DNA of 64,000 bases from Zoroaster sp. YZ-2022 (taxonomy: Eukaryota > Echinodermata > Asteroidea > Forcipulatida > Zoroasteridae), in assembly GCA_029582265.1 (NCBI GenBank), contig CM055819.1, positions 11,457,087-11,521,086 of the forward strand. The letters run 5' to 3'. Within the stretch, counting starts at the first letter, position 1; the number at the start of each line of letters is the position of its first letter. Positions 36,916 through 47,206 of the stretch are shown here, in pieces. Position numbers and translations under genes: made by a program. The notes under the pieces were generated by a model that made no database searches, was not told the DNA's origin, and saw only the letters and a program-made list of their open reading frames with translations.

Positions 36916-37192
36916 CATCGCTAGCGCGTGTGGGGATATATTTTGTGGGTCACATCGTCGCCGTATTAAGGAAGGTAAACGTATACCCGTTGCGTGTTTA
37001 GGATGTGAAAAAGGAACAAAAACTTTATTAGCTTATTGCACACGGTGCGCAAGTGAATTAAAACAAAAATTAGTAGTGAATACTCGTTATAATTATTTGA
37101 AACTTTTTGAAGGAAAAGCTAGACGAAAATATAATTTAGTGATGAAAGAGTTGTTGGACAGAATTTTTTTTTTTATAGATTATAAATTATAA
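36824..37192 (+). CDS. Cys-rich small protein, TIR-embedded (left copy)
   Basis: 122 codons, starting at the ATG in ataataaATGG. After a Lys/Gln-rich N-terminus come KCC (about residues 29-31), a CxxH, then CxxC and CxxC pairs, ending about residue 72. These could ligate two zinc ions, suggesting nucleic-acid or protein binding. The basic C-terminal part ends YNLVMKEL and IDYKL. The function is not known to me. The first 30 codons lie inside the TIR and are shared with the copy at 55,093-55,434. The centre differs strongly, while the last 20 codons are again nearly identical. The TIR cluster upstream is its likely promoter. It reads toward PolB, 130 bp away. Confidence 0.75.
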   Translation: MEKTKYEMQKNQLKTMIPCSWLLVGKTDKCCIASACGDIFCGSHRRRIKEGKRIPVACLGCEKGTKTLLAYCTRCASELKQKLVVNTRYNYLKLFEGKARRKYNLVMKELLDRIFFFIDYKL

Positions 37193-37324
37193 AAAACATA
37201 CTTTAAAAACCAGCGGTATTACCTCACAAAACCGGCGGTTTTAGTTTTTCAAAAAATGGCACTTTAAAAAGTGACAAAAAAATTTGACAATATATAGTAA
37301 AACTATTATCTTGCTATATAATAA

Positions 37325-40300
37325 ATGGAGATGAATGAAGAAAGAAGAAGAAGATATTTATCAAAATGGACATTACCAGAATTGAAAGAGTTTTCGCGCA
37401 GACCAGAGCACTTTGGTAAAATTTCTTTTGCGATAAGGAGGAGGGGTAAAATTACTAAACGCGCATATTATGAAGGTATAAAAGATTATATACGGCGAAA
37501 TAAACCAACGCCGTTGTCTCAATTAAACTTGGCTGAATTGAGAGAGCGTATAGCTGCTGAAAATATACCACTACCAGTACGCGGCGCGGGTAGAAGGAAC
37601 AAGTTGTTAAAAAAAGATTTAGTAGGTGCTTATAAAAGGTTTTACGGTCTAGAAGAAGAGTTGAAATTTAAAACGTTAATTAACGGTGGTAGATATTTAC
37701 GCGAACGAAGAATGATAGTTCCACTAAATCATAGCAAAGAAAAAGATTTAAACGTTTTTTGGGAAGCTGTAAAACCAAAAATAATTGCAAAGTTGGATTT
37801 AGATTTGCAAGAATTTACATCGTACAAGTTTTTGATATATATACGTATTAAATTACTTAAAGAAAGAGAAGATGGTGATATAGATTCTGCGGAGCCAAGA
37901 TTTCATAATAATAGACAAATTGTTTTGTTGAATTTAGATGATATTGAAAATATATTAAATACAGTTTTTTCACAAATTGTCGTAGCTTTACAAAAATGGA
38001 CTCAAAACGGTTCTGGATGGGCGATAGATCGTATAGTAGATATGAATATTACTACCGCGAGATATCGACCTTTAAGAGGTGGGTCTTATATTGAGCTATG
38101 TGACTACATAAAACAAAAACAAGCATGCATTAACGTAAAAAACAAAGACGATAATTGTTTACGATGGGCGTTGCGTTGTTATAATAAACATAAGGAAAAA
38201 GCTAAAGAATTAAATATTTTAATTGAGAAAGTAAAACTAATTCACTTAGAAAGAACTTCTAAATATTTAGAAGAGGGTGGTTTAAATTTTAATAATATAG
38301 AAGCTCCAACTCCGATTAATCAAATAAAGCTAGTAGAAAAACAAAATAATATCGCGATAAACGTATTTGGTTGTGAATCAAAATCAATACTAGTTTACAA
38401 AATCAGCGATCAACCCGCGGAATTAGATCGTATAAATTTATTATTAATACACAAAGAAGAAGTAAAAGGAACTAGATCTCACTATGTGTGGATAAAAGAT
38501 GTAAATAGATTACTTTTTGATCAAACGAAACACGCCCATCGGCAACATTTTTGTGTGAGATGTTTACAGGGGTTTTCGACAGAATCGTATCTCGAAAACC
38601 ACGTAAATATGTGTAAGGGAATAAACGGCCGGCCAACAACGGTTGTGATGCCCGAAAAGCATAAAAACGACAAGTTAAAATTTATAAATTATCATAAAAA
38701 GATGAAAGTTCCTTTCGTTATATACGCTGATTTCGAATGTATTATTAAAAAGGTCGATGATGTAAATAATACGAATACTAAAAAACTACAAGAACACATC
38801 GTTTGCGGTTATTCGTACGTAGTCGTTCGTTGCGACGGCGAAACAAATGCTCCTATTACGTATAGGGGTGAAGATGCAGCTTTTCATTTTTTAAATGAAT
38901 TAGAAAAAGAAGAAGACGTCATCAACGAGATATTTAAAAACCCCGTTAAAATAATAATGACTAAAGAAGATGTAGAAAATTTAAAAAATGCTGCCAAGTG
39001 TTGGATATGTGAAAGAATTTTTTATGAAGGTAAAGACAACAAATTGATGCAAGTACGCGATCATTGTCACATTACCGGAAAGAATAGAGGCGCGGCGCAC
39101 AATTGTTGTAATTTAAATCTAAGGTTAAAACCAGATAAAACTTTTATACCGGTCGTATTTCATAATTTACGTGGTTATGATTCTCATCTCATTATGCAGG
39201 CTGCGGGTAAAACTAGCAAAAAAATATCGTGTATTCCAAATAATATAGAAAAGTATATTAGTTTTTCGATCGGGCAACTACGCTTTATTGACAGCGCTCA
39301 ATTTTTATTAGCTTCATTAGATAAAGTAGTAAAATTAAATGTTTCTTTTCCTATTACTAGCAAGTTTGTACCTGTTTTAGAAAAATTTAATCTTGTAAAA
39401 CAAAAGGGTATTTATCCTTACGAATACATGGATAGTTTTGAAAAATTTAAACAAGTACAACTTCCTCCGATAGAGTCTTTTTATAGTAGTTTAAATAATG
39501 AGCATATTACCGAAGAACAATACTCACACGCAAAAAACGTTTATAAAACATTTTGTTGTAAAAATTTAGGTGATTATCACGATTTATACGTGCGTACAGA
39601 TACGTTGTTATTAGCGGATGTATTTGAAAAATTTCGTTCTACTTTTATAAAACAATATGATTTAGATCCAGCTAATTGTTATACTAGTCCTGGATTTAGT
39701 TGGGACGCTTGTTTAAAACACACGAAACAAACTTTAGATTTGTTTACAGATATTGATATGCATTTATTTATAGAAAAAGGTACACGAGGAGGAACGTGCA
39801 TGGTAAGTAAACGATACGCGAAAGCAAACAATAAAGATTTAGCGGGTTACGATTCATCAAAACCATCGAGTTACATTTTATATTTAGACGCAAATAATTT
39901 GTATGGATACGCAATGAGTCAACCTTTACCAACGGGTAATTTTAAATGGATGAGTGAAAAACGAATTAATAAACTCGAGAAAGAAGGATTTAAAAGTAAT
40001 AAAGGCTACATTTTAGAAGTTGATTTAGAATATCCAAAAGAATTAAACGATTCTCACGGCGCATTTCCACTTGCGCCAGAGTCGTTAGTAGTACCGAAAG
40101 AAAACATGGCAGAGTATCAGCACAAGTTATTAAAAGACAAACCCGCACCAAACGCTGTAAAATTAGTACCCAATTTAAACGATAAACGCAACTACGTGCT
40201 TCATTATCGTAATTTAGAATTATATTTACAACTCGGTATGAAACTAACTAAAATACATAAAGTATTAGAATTTGATGAATCGTGTTGGATGAAATCATAC

Positions 40301-41200
40301 ATTGATAAAAACACCCAACTTAGAAAAGACGCAACGAGTGATTATGAAAAAGATTTATACAAACTAATGAACAATTCGGTTTTTGGTAAAACGATGGAAA
40401 ATGTACGAAAACGAGTAAATGTGAATTTGAAACGACTAAACGATGAAAAAGCGGAAAATCAAATTCGCGCGCTCATCGCGAAACCAAATTTTGCAGAGGC
40501 GAGAATTTTTGATAATGATTTAGTAGCAATCCACATGCATAAGACTAAACTTTTACTTAACCGCCCAGTTTACGTAGGAATGGCTATTTTAGAATTATCT
40601 AAACATTACATGTACAATTTTTATTACAACCATTTAAAGAAAAAATATGGCAATAAATGCGAGCTACTGTATACGGATACCGATAGTTTGTTACTCGAGA
40701 TTCAAACTGAAGATGTATATAAAGATTTATTTAAAGACAAAAATGAATATGATTTTAGTAATTATAACAAAGATCATTTTCTATTTTCTGAAGAAAATAA
40801 AAAAGTGATCGGTAAAATGAAAGACGAGACCGCGGGAACTCTAATTTCTGAAGTTGTTTGTTTAAGACCTAAAATGTATTCGATACTAAAATCGGACAAA
40901 AAAGAAATAAGAAAAGCTAAAGGAGTTAAAAAACAAGTTATTGAAAAAAATATTAAACACGAGAAATATAAACAAGTTTTATCTCAAAGTAGTACGCTTC
41001 ATCATTCTATGAATTTTATCAGACATGAAAATCATAGACTATATTCGACTCGAGTAAATAAAATATCGCTATCGGTTTTAGACACAAAAAGATATATTTT
41101 AGAAGACGGAGTACATACTTTAGCTTACGGTCATTATCAAATTAAAATGATTTTAGTGATGAAAGAGTTGTTAAAAACAATCAAAGTTATCAATGTTTAA
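37325..41200 (+). CDS. polB: Protein-primed DNA polymerase B (Polinton PolB)
   Basis: 1291 codons, open throughout, starting at the ATG in ataataaATGG. It would replicate the linear element by protein priming. Visible in order: an N-terminal region with a conserved KNKDDNCLRWALR motif (Cys about 278) and SHYVWIKD (His about 386), which together resemble an OTU-like protease; a CxxC...HxxxC finger (about 410-430); exonuclease motif I YADFE (about 467-471); a CWIC...DHCHITGKNRGAAH zinc/HNH-like module (about 559-590); HNLRGYDSH (about 614); YVRTDTLLLADVF (exo III, about 754); polymerase motif A DANNLYGYAM (about 854); motif B KLMNNSVFGKTMEN (about 1013); and motif C YTDTDS (about 1116). All catalytic acids are present. 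The last 17 residues differ from the P2 copy. Its 3' end overlaps the convergent integrase by 11 bp. Confidence 0.95.
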   Translation: MEMNEERRRRYLSKWTLPELKEFSRRPEHFGKISFAIRRRGKITKRAYYEGIKDYIRRNKPTPLSQLNLAELRERIAAENIPLPVRGAGRRNKLLKKDLVGAYKRFYGLEEELKFKTLINGGRYLRERRMIVPLNHSKEKDLNVFWEAVKPKIIAKLDLDLQEFTSYKFLIYIRIKLLKEREDGDIDSAEPRFHNNRQIVLLNLDDIENILNTVFSQIVVALQKWTQNGSGWAIDRIVDMNITTARYRPLRGGSYIELCDYIKQKQACINVKNKDDNCLRWALRCYNKHKEKAKELNILIEKVKLIHLERTSKYLEEGGLNFNNIEAPTPINQIKLVEKQNNIAINVFGCESKSILVYKISDQPAELDRINLLLIHKEEVKGTRSHYVWIKDVNRLLFDQTKHAHRQHFCVRCLQGFSTESYLENHVNMCKGINGRPTTVVMPEKHKNDKLKFINYHKKMKVPFVIYADFECIIKKVDDVNNTNTKKLQEHIVCGYSYVVVRCDGETNAPITYRGEDAAFHFLNELEKEEDVINEIFKNPVKIIMTKEDVENLKNAAKCWICERIFYEGKDNKLMQVRDHCHITGKNRGAAHNCCNLNLRLKPDKTFIPVVFHNLRGYDSHLIMQAAGKTSKKISCIPNNIEKYISFSIGQLRFIDSAQFLLASLDKVVKLNVSFPITSKFVPVLEKFNLVKQKGIYPYEYMDSFEKFKQVQLPPIESFYSSLNNEHITEEQYSHAKNVYKTFCCKNLGDYHDLYVRTDTLLLADVFEKFRSTFIKQYDLDPANCYTSPGFSWDACLKHTKQTLDLFTDIDMHLFIEKGTRGGTCMVSKRYAKANNKDLAGYDSSKPSSYILYLDANNLYGYAMSQPLPTGNFKWMSEKRINKLEKEGFKSNKGYILEVDLEYPKELNDSHGAFPLAPESLVVPKENMAEYQHKLLKDKPAPNAVKLVPNLNDKRNYVLHYRNLELYLQLGMKLTKIHKVLEFDESCWMKSYIDKNTQLRKDATSDYEKDLYKLMNNSVFGKTMENVRKRVNVNLKRLNDEKAENQIRALIAKPNFAEARIFDNDLVAIHMHKTKLLLNRPVYVGMAILELSKHYMYNFYYNHLKKKYGNKCELLYTDTDSLLLEIQTEDVYKDLFKDKNEYDFSNYNKDHFLFSEENKKVIGKMKDETAGTLISEVVCLRPKMYSILKSDKKEIRKAKGVKKQVIEKNIKHEKYKQVLSQSSTLHHSMNFIRHENHRLYSTRVNKISLSVLDTKRYILEDGVHTLAYGHYQIKMILVMKELLKTIKVINV

Positions 41201-41563
41201 TAGGCGGATTTTCTGTATCTCTAGGAATAATTTGTAATTCTTCTTTTACAAAACTACGAGCAGGGCCCGCATCTAAATAATACAAGATGGGTTGATTAGC
41301 AGCTTTCATCGTTTTAGATATTCTATAAATTTTTATACTCCATATAGGATCAGTCGCGCGACGTCTCGTATCTTTTTCAGCTTCGCCAGGTGCGTATAAA
41401 TATCGAACTAAACTAACGTTTGGGATTCTTTTTTCCGTCTTGGTTTTAATGCCCGGCGCAAGCGCCGGGGAGGCTGGATTTTGCTCAACGCTACGTAATT
41501 TAATCGCGTCTTTAGGTTTAAATTTATAAGTCGCGTTGTTTCATTATTTAATGCTTTTACGAC

Positions 41564-44500
41564 ATAAACCCAAACCCTGGACCTGAAACACTGATCAACA
41601 CACCCAAAAACGCCACTCAGCTCCATAAAATTTCCTATAGCCGCAATGAACTACTCAATCTTCACAACGCTCCATGTACCGATGCAGCTTTATCTTATTC
41701 AGCATTGAGTCAATTGAACTCTCTTGGGATACTTGCTAATCAACCCAAAACATACCGCCGCACACATAGAGGTAAAAAAGCTGGTCGCCGTAGAATGGAC
41801 AGCCTTACACAACTAGCACTCCTGCCTTATCAACCCCCAGCAGTGAACTTAACCACATCAACAAGCGACATTGGCATAACTTCAACTCCAAATGTTCATG
41901 ATGAGTCTAAACTTCAGCTCTGTGTACTAAACACTCAATCCATATGTAACAAATCGGATGAATTTGTTGACTTTGTAACTTCAAAACAATTTGGATCTTG
42001 TTGCCATAACCGAGACATGGTTTAAACCCGATGATGACTTTATACCCCGTGAGTGTACTCCTGCTGGCTACTCTCTCCATCATATCCCCAGACCAAAAAG
42101 ACCGGTGGAGGGGGCCACTTCTCTTTAGTCCAGTTTATCTGTCAGTATGAAAAGTGTTAACATTGACTACCTAACATTTGAATCTCTGCATGCTGAGGTA
42201 ACGTGCAACTCTAGATCTGTTCGCCTTGTTAATATTTATCGACCAGAAAGGGATGTTGATGGTAAACATGTAAACTTCTCCAGTTTTCTGCATGAATTTG
42301 AGAAATTAATCAGGATTATCTCTTGCACCCATCTGACATTATTTTAACCGGCGATTTTAACATTCATATGGACATCTCTTCAAACAATTATGCGAATCAG
42401 TTTAAAGATCTGCTCTCTGCTCATGGACTTATCCAGCATATCACAGCACCCACTCATCGATATGGTCACTGTCTTGACCTCATGATAACGCGTGAAAATA
42501 CTTCACCTCTTATCTCGAATATAACTATCCATCCCGGCTTATCTGATCATTATGCAATCATGGCAGATATGAACCTTAAAAAACCTCCCATGCCTACCAT
42601 TTCTCGTAACTACTCGCCACTGGAAAATGTAAATATTAGAGATTTATGTCATGATCTTGAATCTCAACTGGAAAATGTAAACCTTGAAGATGGTGAGCTG
42701 GATTCTTGTGTCAATCTATTTGAATCTACTGTCCGTAACATCTTGGACGATCATGCTCCGCAAAAAACTAGAACTGTAAAACTACAATCTGAATCCCCCT
42801 GGTTCAATGATGATATTCGTGCTGCAAGGAAAATCCGTCGTCAACTTGAACGAAAATGGCGTGACAATGGGAAACTTGGAGTACATCGGCAAGAATACTG
42901 TAACCAACGAGATATTGTGAAGAACATGATTAACCAGGCCAAAATAACTCACTACTCATCTCTTGTGGAAGAGAACTCTGGCGATCAGAAAAAACTCTTT
43001 AACATTGTTGAAAAGCTGCTTCATAAACCCAAAGCTCCAGTGCTTCCATCTACACACCCAATCAGGACCTCGCTAATGAATTTTCAAACTTTTGTCACAA
43101 AATTGAGAATATCCGTCGTTATTTTCCCCCAGTACCTGTCATTCTATCACAAACACCATCACGCAAGGATCCACAATGTAGACTGTCTATGTTTGAGCCT
43201 ACTAGTGTTACGGAGATCAAGAAACTCATCATGAAATCGCCATCAAAATCGTGTGAACTTGATCCAGTGCCAACTTCGCTAATAAAACAAAATATTGATG
43301 TGTTTGCTAAGTATATCACAATTATTGTAAACAGATCTCTTTCTTCCGGTTGTTTCCTGATAGCCAGAAGATTGCTCATGTTAAACCACTCCTGAAGAAA
43401 CCCAATTTGGACAAGGAAGTTTTCAAAATTACCGACCGGTAGCGAATTTAAAGTACCTTGGAAAACAATCGAGCGAGTTGTTTCATCACGGATCTCTGAC
43501 CATGTTCGTGTGAATAACCTGTCGGATACATTTCAGTCAGCCTATAAACCATTTCATGGAACGGAAACTGCTCTTCTCCGCGTCAACAATGACATTTTAT
43601 CTGCCATGGATGATGGAAAAATCACTGCATTAGTTTTGTTAGACTTAAGCGCCGCTTTTGACACGGTCGATCACAAAATCCTTCTCTCCCGCCAACAATA
43701 TCATCTTGGAATACATGACACAGCCCTGGATTGGTGTAAGTCCTACCTTTTAAATAGGCCTCAGCATGTTTGTATTGGTAATGCCACCTCCGAGCCTGTT
43801 ATTCTTGACTATTCTGTACCCCAAGGCTCCGTGCTCGGCCCAGTGGTTTACTGTTTATACGTTTCCAGTTCGTGATATCATTTTGAAGTATAATTTAAAT
43901 TACCATGTCTACGCTGATGACACGCAGCTCTACATTACTTTTAAATCTTCTCAAGAACCTGCCGATTCCTGCATTACAACACTGGAGAAATGTATTCAAG
44001 AGATTCGAAGTTGGATGCGACAAAACTTCCTGAAATTGAACGACGAAAAAACAGAATTTGTTCTATTTGGATCACGTCAGCAATTGTCTAAAGTTTCTCT
44101 TCCATCTATTGCAATTGGTGACTCGCAGATAACCCCCTCATCACAAGCACGTAATTTGGGTGTTATATTTGACTCGACAATGACTTTAAAACCTCATATC
44201 TCCAACATTGTTCGCATATCATCATTTCATATCAGAAATATCAGCCGAATAAGGAAATACTTGAATAAAAGTGCTACTGAACAAATTATTCATGCGTTTG
44301 TCACATCACGTCTCGATAACGGAATGCTCTACTCTACGGTCTCCGCAGAATCAAATATCTCGTCTTCAGAACATACAAAACACAGCAGCTCGTGTTGTGA
44401 CTTTGTCCAAAAAGTCATGCCATATCACGCCAATCTTGAAAGAACTGCACTGGCTTCCTGTTTCACAGAGAATTGTTTTTAAACTTATGCTAATTGTTCA

Positions 44501-44931
44501 CAAATCTTTTAATAACATTGCTCCAATTTATATTTCTGAACTGCTTAAAGTCTACACTCCATCACGCAATTTGCGCTCCAGCAACATGTCACTCCTAAAG
44601 GAACCAACATCAAAACGGAACTGGGGTGATAGGTCTTTTTCTGTCGCGGCTCCGAGACTCTGGAATCATCTTCCAACTAAACTCAAATCTTGTCATAGTA
44701 TAACTAGATTTAAGTCGATGCTTAAACTCATCTTATGTCACAATTCTTCAAAGATGATGTATATTTGTAATTCCATTGTAGGTACGTGTATCTCAGTACA
44801 TAATTTTTCCCTATGTTATCATTGTATATTGTTTGTATTCATGTTTTTATCTTTGTTTCCGCGCCTTGAGCGCCCAGCAGGGTGGATATGTGCGCGCTAT
44901 AAATCTTTATTATTATTATTATTATTATTAG
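41564..44931 (+). mobile_element. CR1/L2-group LINE inserted in the P1 integrase
   Basis: About 3.4 kb. It starts abruptly after the integrase codons at 41,563 and ends in gcgccttgagcgccc ... gcgcgctataaatc and (ATT)n (44,861-44,931). It encodes an apurinic-type endonuclease and a reverse transcriptase in many broken frames. The short (ATT)n tail and RT style fit the CR1/L2 group. It is antisense to the interrupted integrase. Confidence 0.9.
41600..44800 (+). pseudogene. LINE ORF2 (endonuclease-reverse transcriptase), multiply frameshifted
   Basis: Pieces of one protein appear in successive frames: a basic THRGKKAGRRR region and the endonuclease start LCVLNTQSICNKSDEF (near 41,780-41,960), the endonuclease motif LTGDFNIHMD (near 42,345), the SDHYAI motif (near 42,545), the RT segment LDLSAAFDTVDH (43,636-43,674), a VPQGSVLGP segment (near 43,820) and the catalytic YADD (43,909-43,920), then the C-terminal WNHLP region (near 44,665). 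At least five frame changes separate them, so it is inactive. Nearly the whole ORF2 is present. Confidence 0.9.
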
Positions 44932-45585
44932 AGGTAATCTTTTTACCCATACTCGAGATCTTTTATCCGTTGCTATTTCTTGAGCGTATTGATGAGAAAA
45001 TAATCTCTCGGCTAACGTTCTATTAAATCGCTCTACTATACCTTGAGCTCTATGATTACCCGCTTCACCTCTTTGAATTTTTACATTAAGTTTACTCATT
45101 AATACATTAACGCTAGACATAAATTCTTTTCCAGGATCAACTTTGATAATTTTAGGCCAAGTTAGCCGCGAACGTTTATAAATTTTCTGAAATGCATTAC
45201 CGACTTGAATAGCTGTTTTATCGGTTAACGGTTCCGCTTCTTTATATCTACTAGCTTCATCCACAACGGTTAACGCGTACTTGAACGTCTTTTTAGCTAT
45301 TATATCGTGCGGAAGAAATAATAAATCAGCTTGATGAACTTGATTTGGTGCTTGTAAATTACTATTTGATGAAGTAGGTCTTGGAATGTATTTAGGATAG
45401 GGTAAATAAATTTGCCATAGCGCTTGCTTTTTTATCCATTGTTTAACTACTTTTTTATTTACTTTTGTTTCTTTAGCTAATTTATTAATTGCATCTAAAC
45501 CTTTGTAATATCCAATTGGACTATAATATGCATTACTAAGTTTTAGTTTTACTCGTTTATCCATTTAACATTTATAAATATTTAT

Positions 45586-45828
45586 TTATTCAGTATAATT
45601 TTTAGGCATAAGAGATGATGGTAAAATGCCTTGTTTAATTAACCACATTTGCGTTATTGAAGATAATCCAAGCGTTGCGGTTAATTTTAATCCATCTTTT
45701 ATATATAATCTATTTAAATTAGCTGTTTCTACGCTTAATGTTTTTTTTAATAACATACTGTATAAAACAGTAAAAAGTGTTAAAACACTGCTATGATAAG
45801 CTGTATCGGCGATTGTTTTTGTATCCAT
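45586..45828 (-). CDS. Small hydrophobic protein, Polinton family
   Basis: 80 codons from the ATG in caagtataaaataagATGG. It has two hydrophobic segments (about residues 14-27 and 47-66), so it is probably a two-pass membrane protein. A homologue of equal length with high similarity lies at 61,806-62,048 in P2, in the same place between integrase and the single-TM protein. Conservation in two diverged elements shows selection on the protein. The function is not known. Confidence 0.75.
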   Translation of the reverse strand: MDTKTIADTAYHSSVLTLFTVLYSMLLKKTLSVETANLNRLYIKDGLKLTATLGLSSITQMWLIKQGILPSSLMPKNYTE

Positions 45829-45867
45829 CTTATTTTATACTTGTTGTTATAATAATTTTTTATAATT

Positions 45868-46314
45868 TTATTCCATTTCAATAACTACGTACTCTTTTGC
45901 AAGTGATTTTGCTTGTGGTGGTGGCTGCGACTCGGTCAAAGCTGTTGAGTCGTTTTCAACTTTTAATTCTAGCTTTGACCTAAGCAAAAACAATATTGTA
46001 AGACCTAATCCTAAACCAATAGCGATATAATAGTAGTTGTAGTTGTTGTTGTTATCACTCGTTTCACTCGTTGTTGTCGTTGACGTTGTTTTATCACTCG
46101 CTGGTTCAGAAAGTGGCTTGCTTCGCTGTTTTTTAACGAGAGCAAGTTTTTTTTCTTTATTTAGTTTAGCGAGTTTTTTACCAGCCGCGACTCTGTTTGG
46201 GTTTTTTTCTTTTTTAATCGGTGTTTTCGTTACTGTTAGTAACGGTTGGCTCACAGACTGTGTCACTCGCGGTAGTGCGCTCGATGTATTCTCTAGGTTG
46301 TTGTTTGTTTCCAT
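45868..46314 (-). CDS. Single-TM protein with Lys-rich N-terminal region
   Basis: 148 codons. A Ser/Pro-rich N-terminus is followed by a basic stretch NPNRVAAGKKLAKLNKEKK (about 38-56), which could be a nuclear localisation or DNA-binding segment. A Thr/Asn-rich linker and one TM segment (about 95-111, IAIGLGLGLTILFLL) follow, then an acidic tail ending VVIEME. The start overlaps the end of the upstream gene by about 100 bp in another frame, and the same overlap is seen in P2. The homologue at 62,094-62,559 is frameshifted. Possibly a virion membrane or DNA-associated protein; this is inference. Confidence 0.7.
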   Translation of the reverse strand: METNNNLENTSSALPRVTQSVSQPLLTVTKTPIKKEKNPNRVAAGKKLAKLNKEKKLALVKKQRSKPLSEPASDKTTSTTTTSETSDNNNNYNYYYIAIGLGLGLTILFLLRSKLELKVENDSTALTESQPPPQAKSLAKEYVVIEME

Positions 46315-46866
46315 CGCTTTTATTATCTAAACAAGATTCTTCTTTTCTTTTTAAATGGTTTGCTGTTATTAAAACTAAAGAGAATGGACCTAACATAGGC
46401 CCATACTTGTAATATAAATCACACGCTACTACTGAAAGCATTTCAGAAACAAATGGATCTTTTTCTAAATCTGAAATTAATTTACCTTCATCATCAATTT
46501 GAAATTTATAACCGTATAAATCAATACTATCTAAGCTCGTTGATAATAATTTAGCGTAAAATGTTATAAACGTTCCACCTAAAGACTGTATTATATCACG
46601 ACCTAATTTAGCTTCATATTGCATGCACAGTAAGTTTTGCTCTTCCGTAGATAAAGTTTCAATATCACTAACGCTATACTCTTTTTAAAATATTTTTTTG
46701 AATCTCCTCCTACTACAACTTTTAAGAGTTTTTCTTTATTTAATTTTTGTTTTAATGCAACATCATTCGTTTCACCGGCGCAGTCTGCGAGTAATGGTGA
46801 GCTTAACATTTGTGGTTTTTCATTTAAAATTTTAGCAACTTGTTCCATTTCATCGATTTGTTCCAT
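46214..46866 (-). pseudogene. Conserved Polinton protein of about 217 codons, frameshifted
   Basis: Starts MEQIDEMEQVAKIL at 46,866 and reads to about 46,690 (LLKVVVGGDSKKYF). A one-base loss in an A/T run near 46,685 moves it to the frame that continues through YEAKLGRDIIQSLGG and ANHLKRKEESCLDNKSDG to 46,214. The P2 homologue (62,480-63,081) is intact at this point but broken elsewhere, so the frame change here is a mutation or a sequencing error. A hydrophobic segment GPMLGPFSLVLITANHL is present. Function unknown. Confidence 0.75.
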
Positions 46867-46869
46867 TTA

Positions 46870-47166
46870 TTAAACGTTTATAAAATAATTAGACACTTTA
46901 ATAAAAAAATAGAGAAACCAATAGTTAATACGAGATAAATTTTTAATATTAGCAAGTAAATTAAGATTATTTATTAGATCTTTTACTTGTTTTTTATCTA
47001 TACTCGCTATTAAATTTTGTACTTGCTTTGTATTTTCATTTAATACTAAAACTAATTCATTTCTTTTGTCTTCAGTAGCAACTAGTAAATTAAGATCATT
47101 TATTGTTTCTTTTACTCGCTCAATATTTGTACTCGTAAATAAATATTCTAATGTTATTGTATTCAT
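46870..47166 (-). CDS. Small helical protein with C-terminal hydrophobic end
   Basis: 98 codons from the ATG in ttttataaacATGAAT. Two similar segments, VKETINDLNLLVATEDKR and VKDLINNLNLLANIKNL, suggest an internal duplication of an amphipathic helix. The C-terminus (YWFLYFFIKVSNYFI) is strongly hydrophobic and could anchor in a membrane. The P2 copy (63,085-63,349) has lost an internal segment. Its stop lies 3 bp from the next start codon. Function unknown. Confidence 0.65.
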   Translation of the reverse strand: MNTITLEYLFTSTNIERVKETINDLNLLVATEDKRNELVLVLNENTKQVQNLIASIDKKQVKDLINNLNLLANIKNLSRINYWFLYFFIKVSNYFINV

Positions 47167-47206
47167 GTTTATAAAACTATTTTATAATATTTTAAAAGAA
47201 AACCAG

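Larger units (their letters stand above)
41190..45564 (-). pseudogene. int: P1 integrase, split by a LINE and frameshifted
   Basis: A retroviral-type (rve, DDE) integrase that would insert the element with a short target duplication. The N-terminal part (45,564 to about 44,935) starts MDKRVKLKL and has the D of HQADLLF, the D of KVDPGKEF and the E of GIVERFNRTL, so the DDE triad is kept. The LINE then interrupts after WVKRLP. The C-terminal part (41,563-41,190), an SH3-like DNA-binding region judging from P2, follows with a one-base deletion near 41,515 that puts it out of frame. Compared with P2, a few bases of target are lost at the LINE insertion and no duplication is evident. It cannot yield a full protein as it stands. 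Confidence 0.9.

Noticed and set aside
46043..46412. Plus-strand frames in the small-gene block
   Set aside because: They are antisense shadows of the conserved minus-strand genes.
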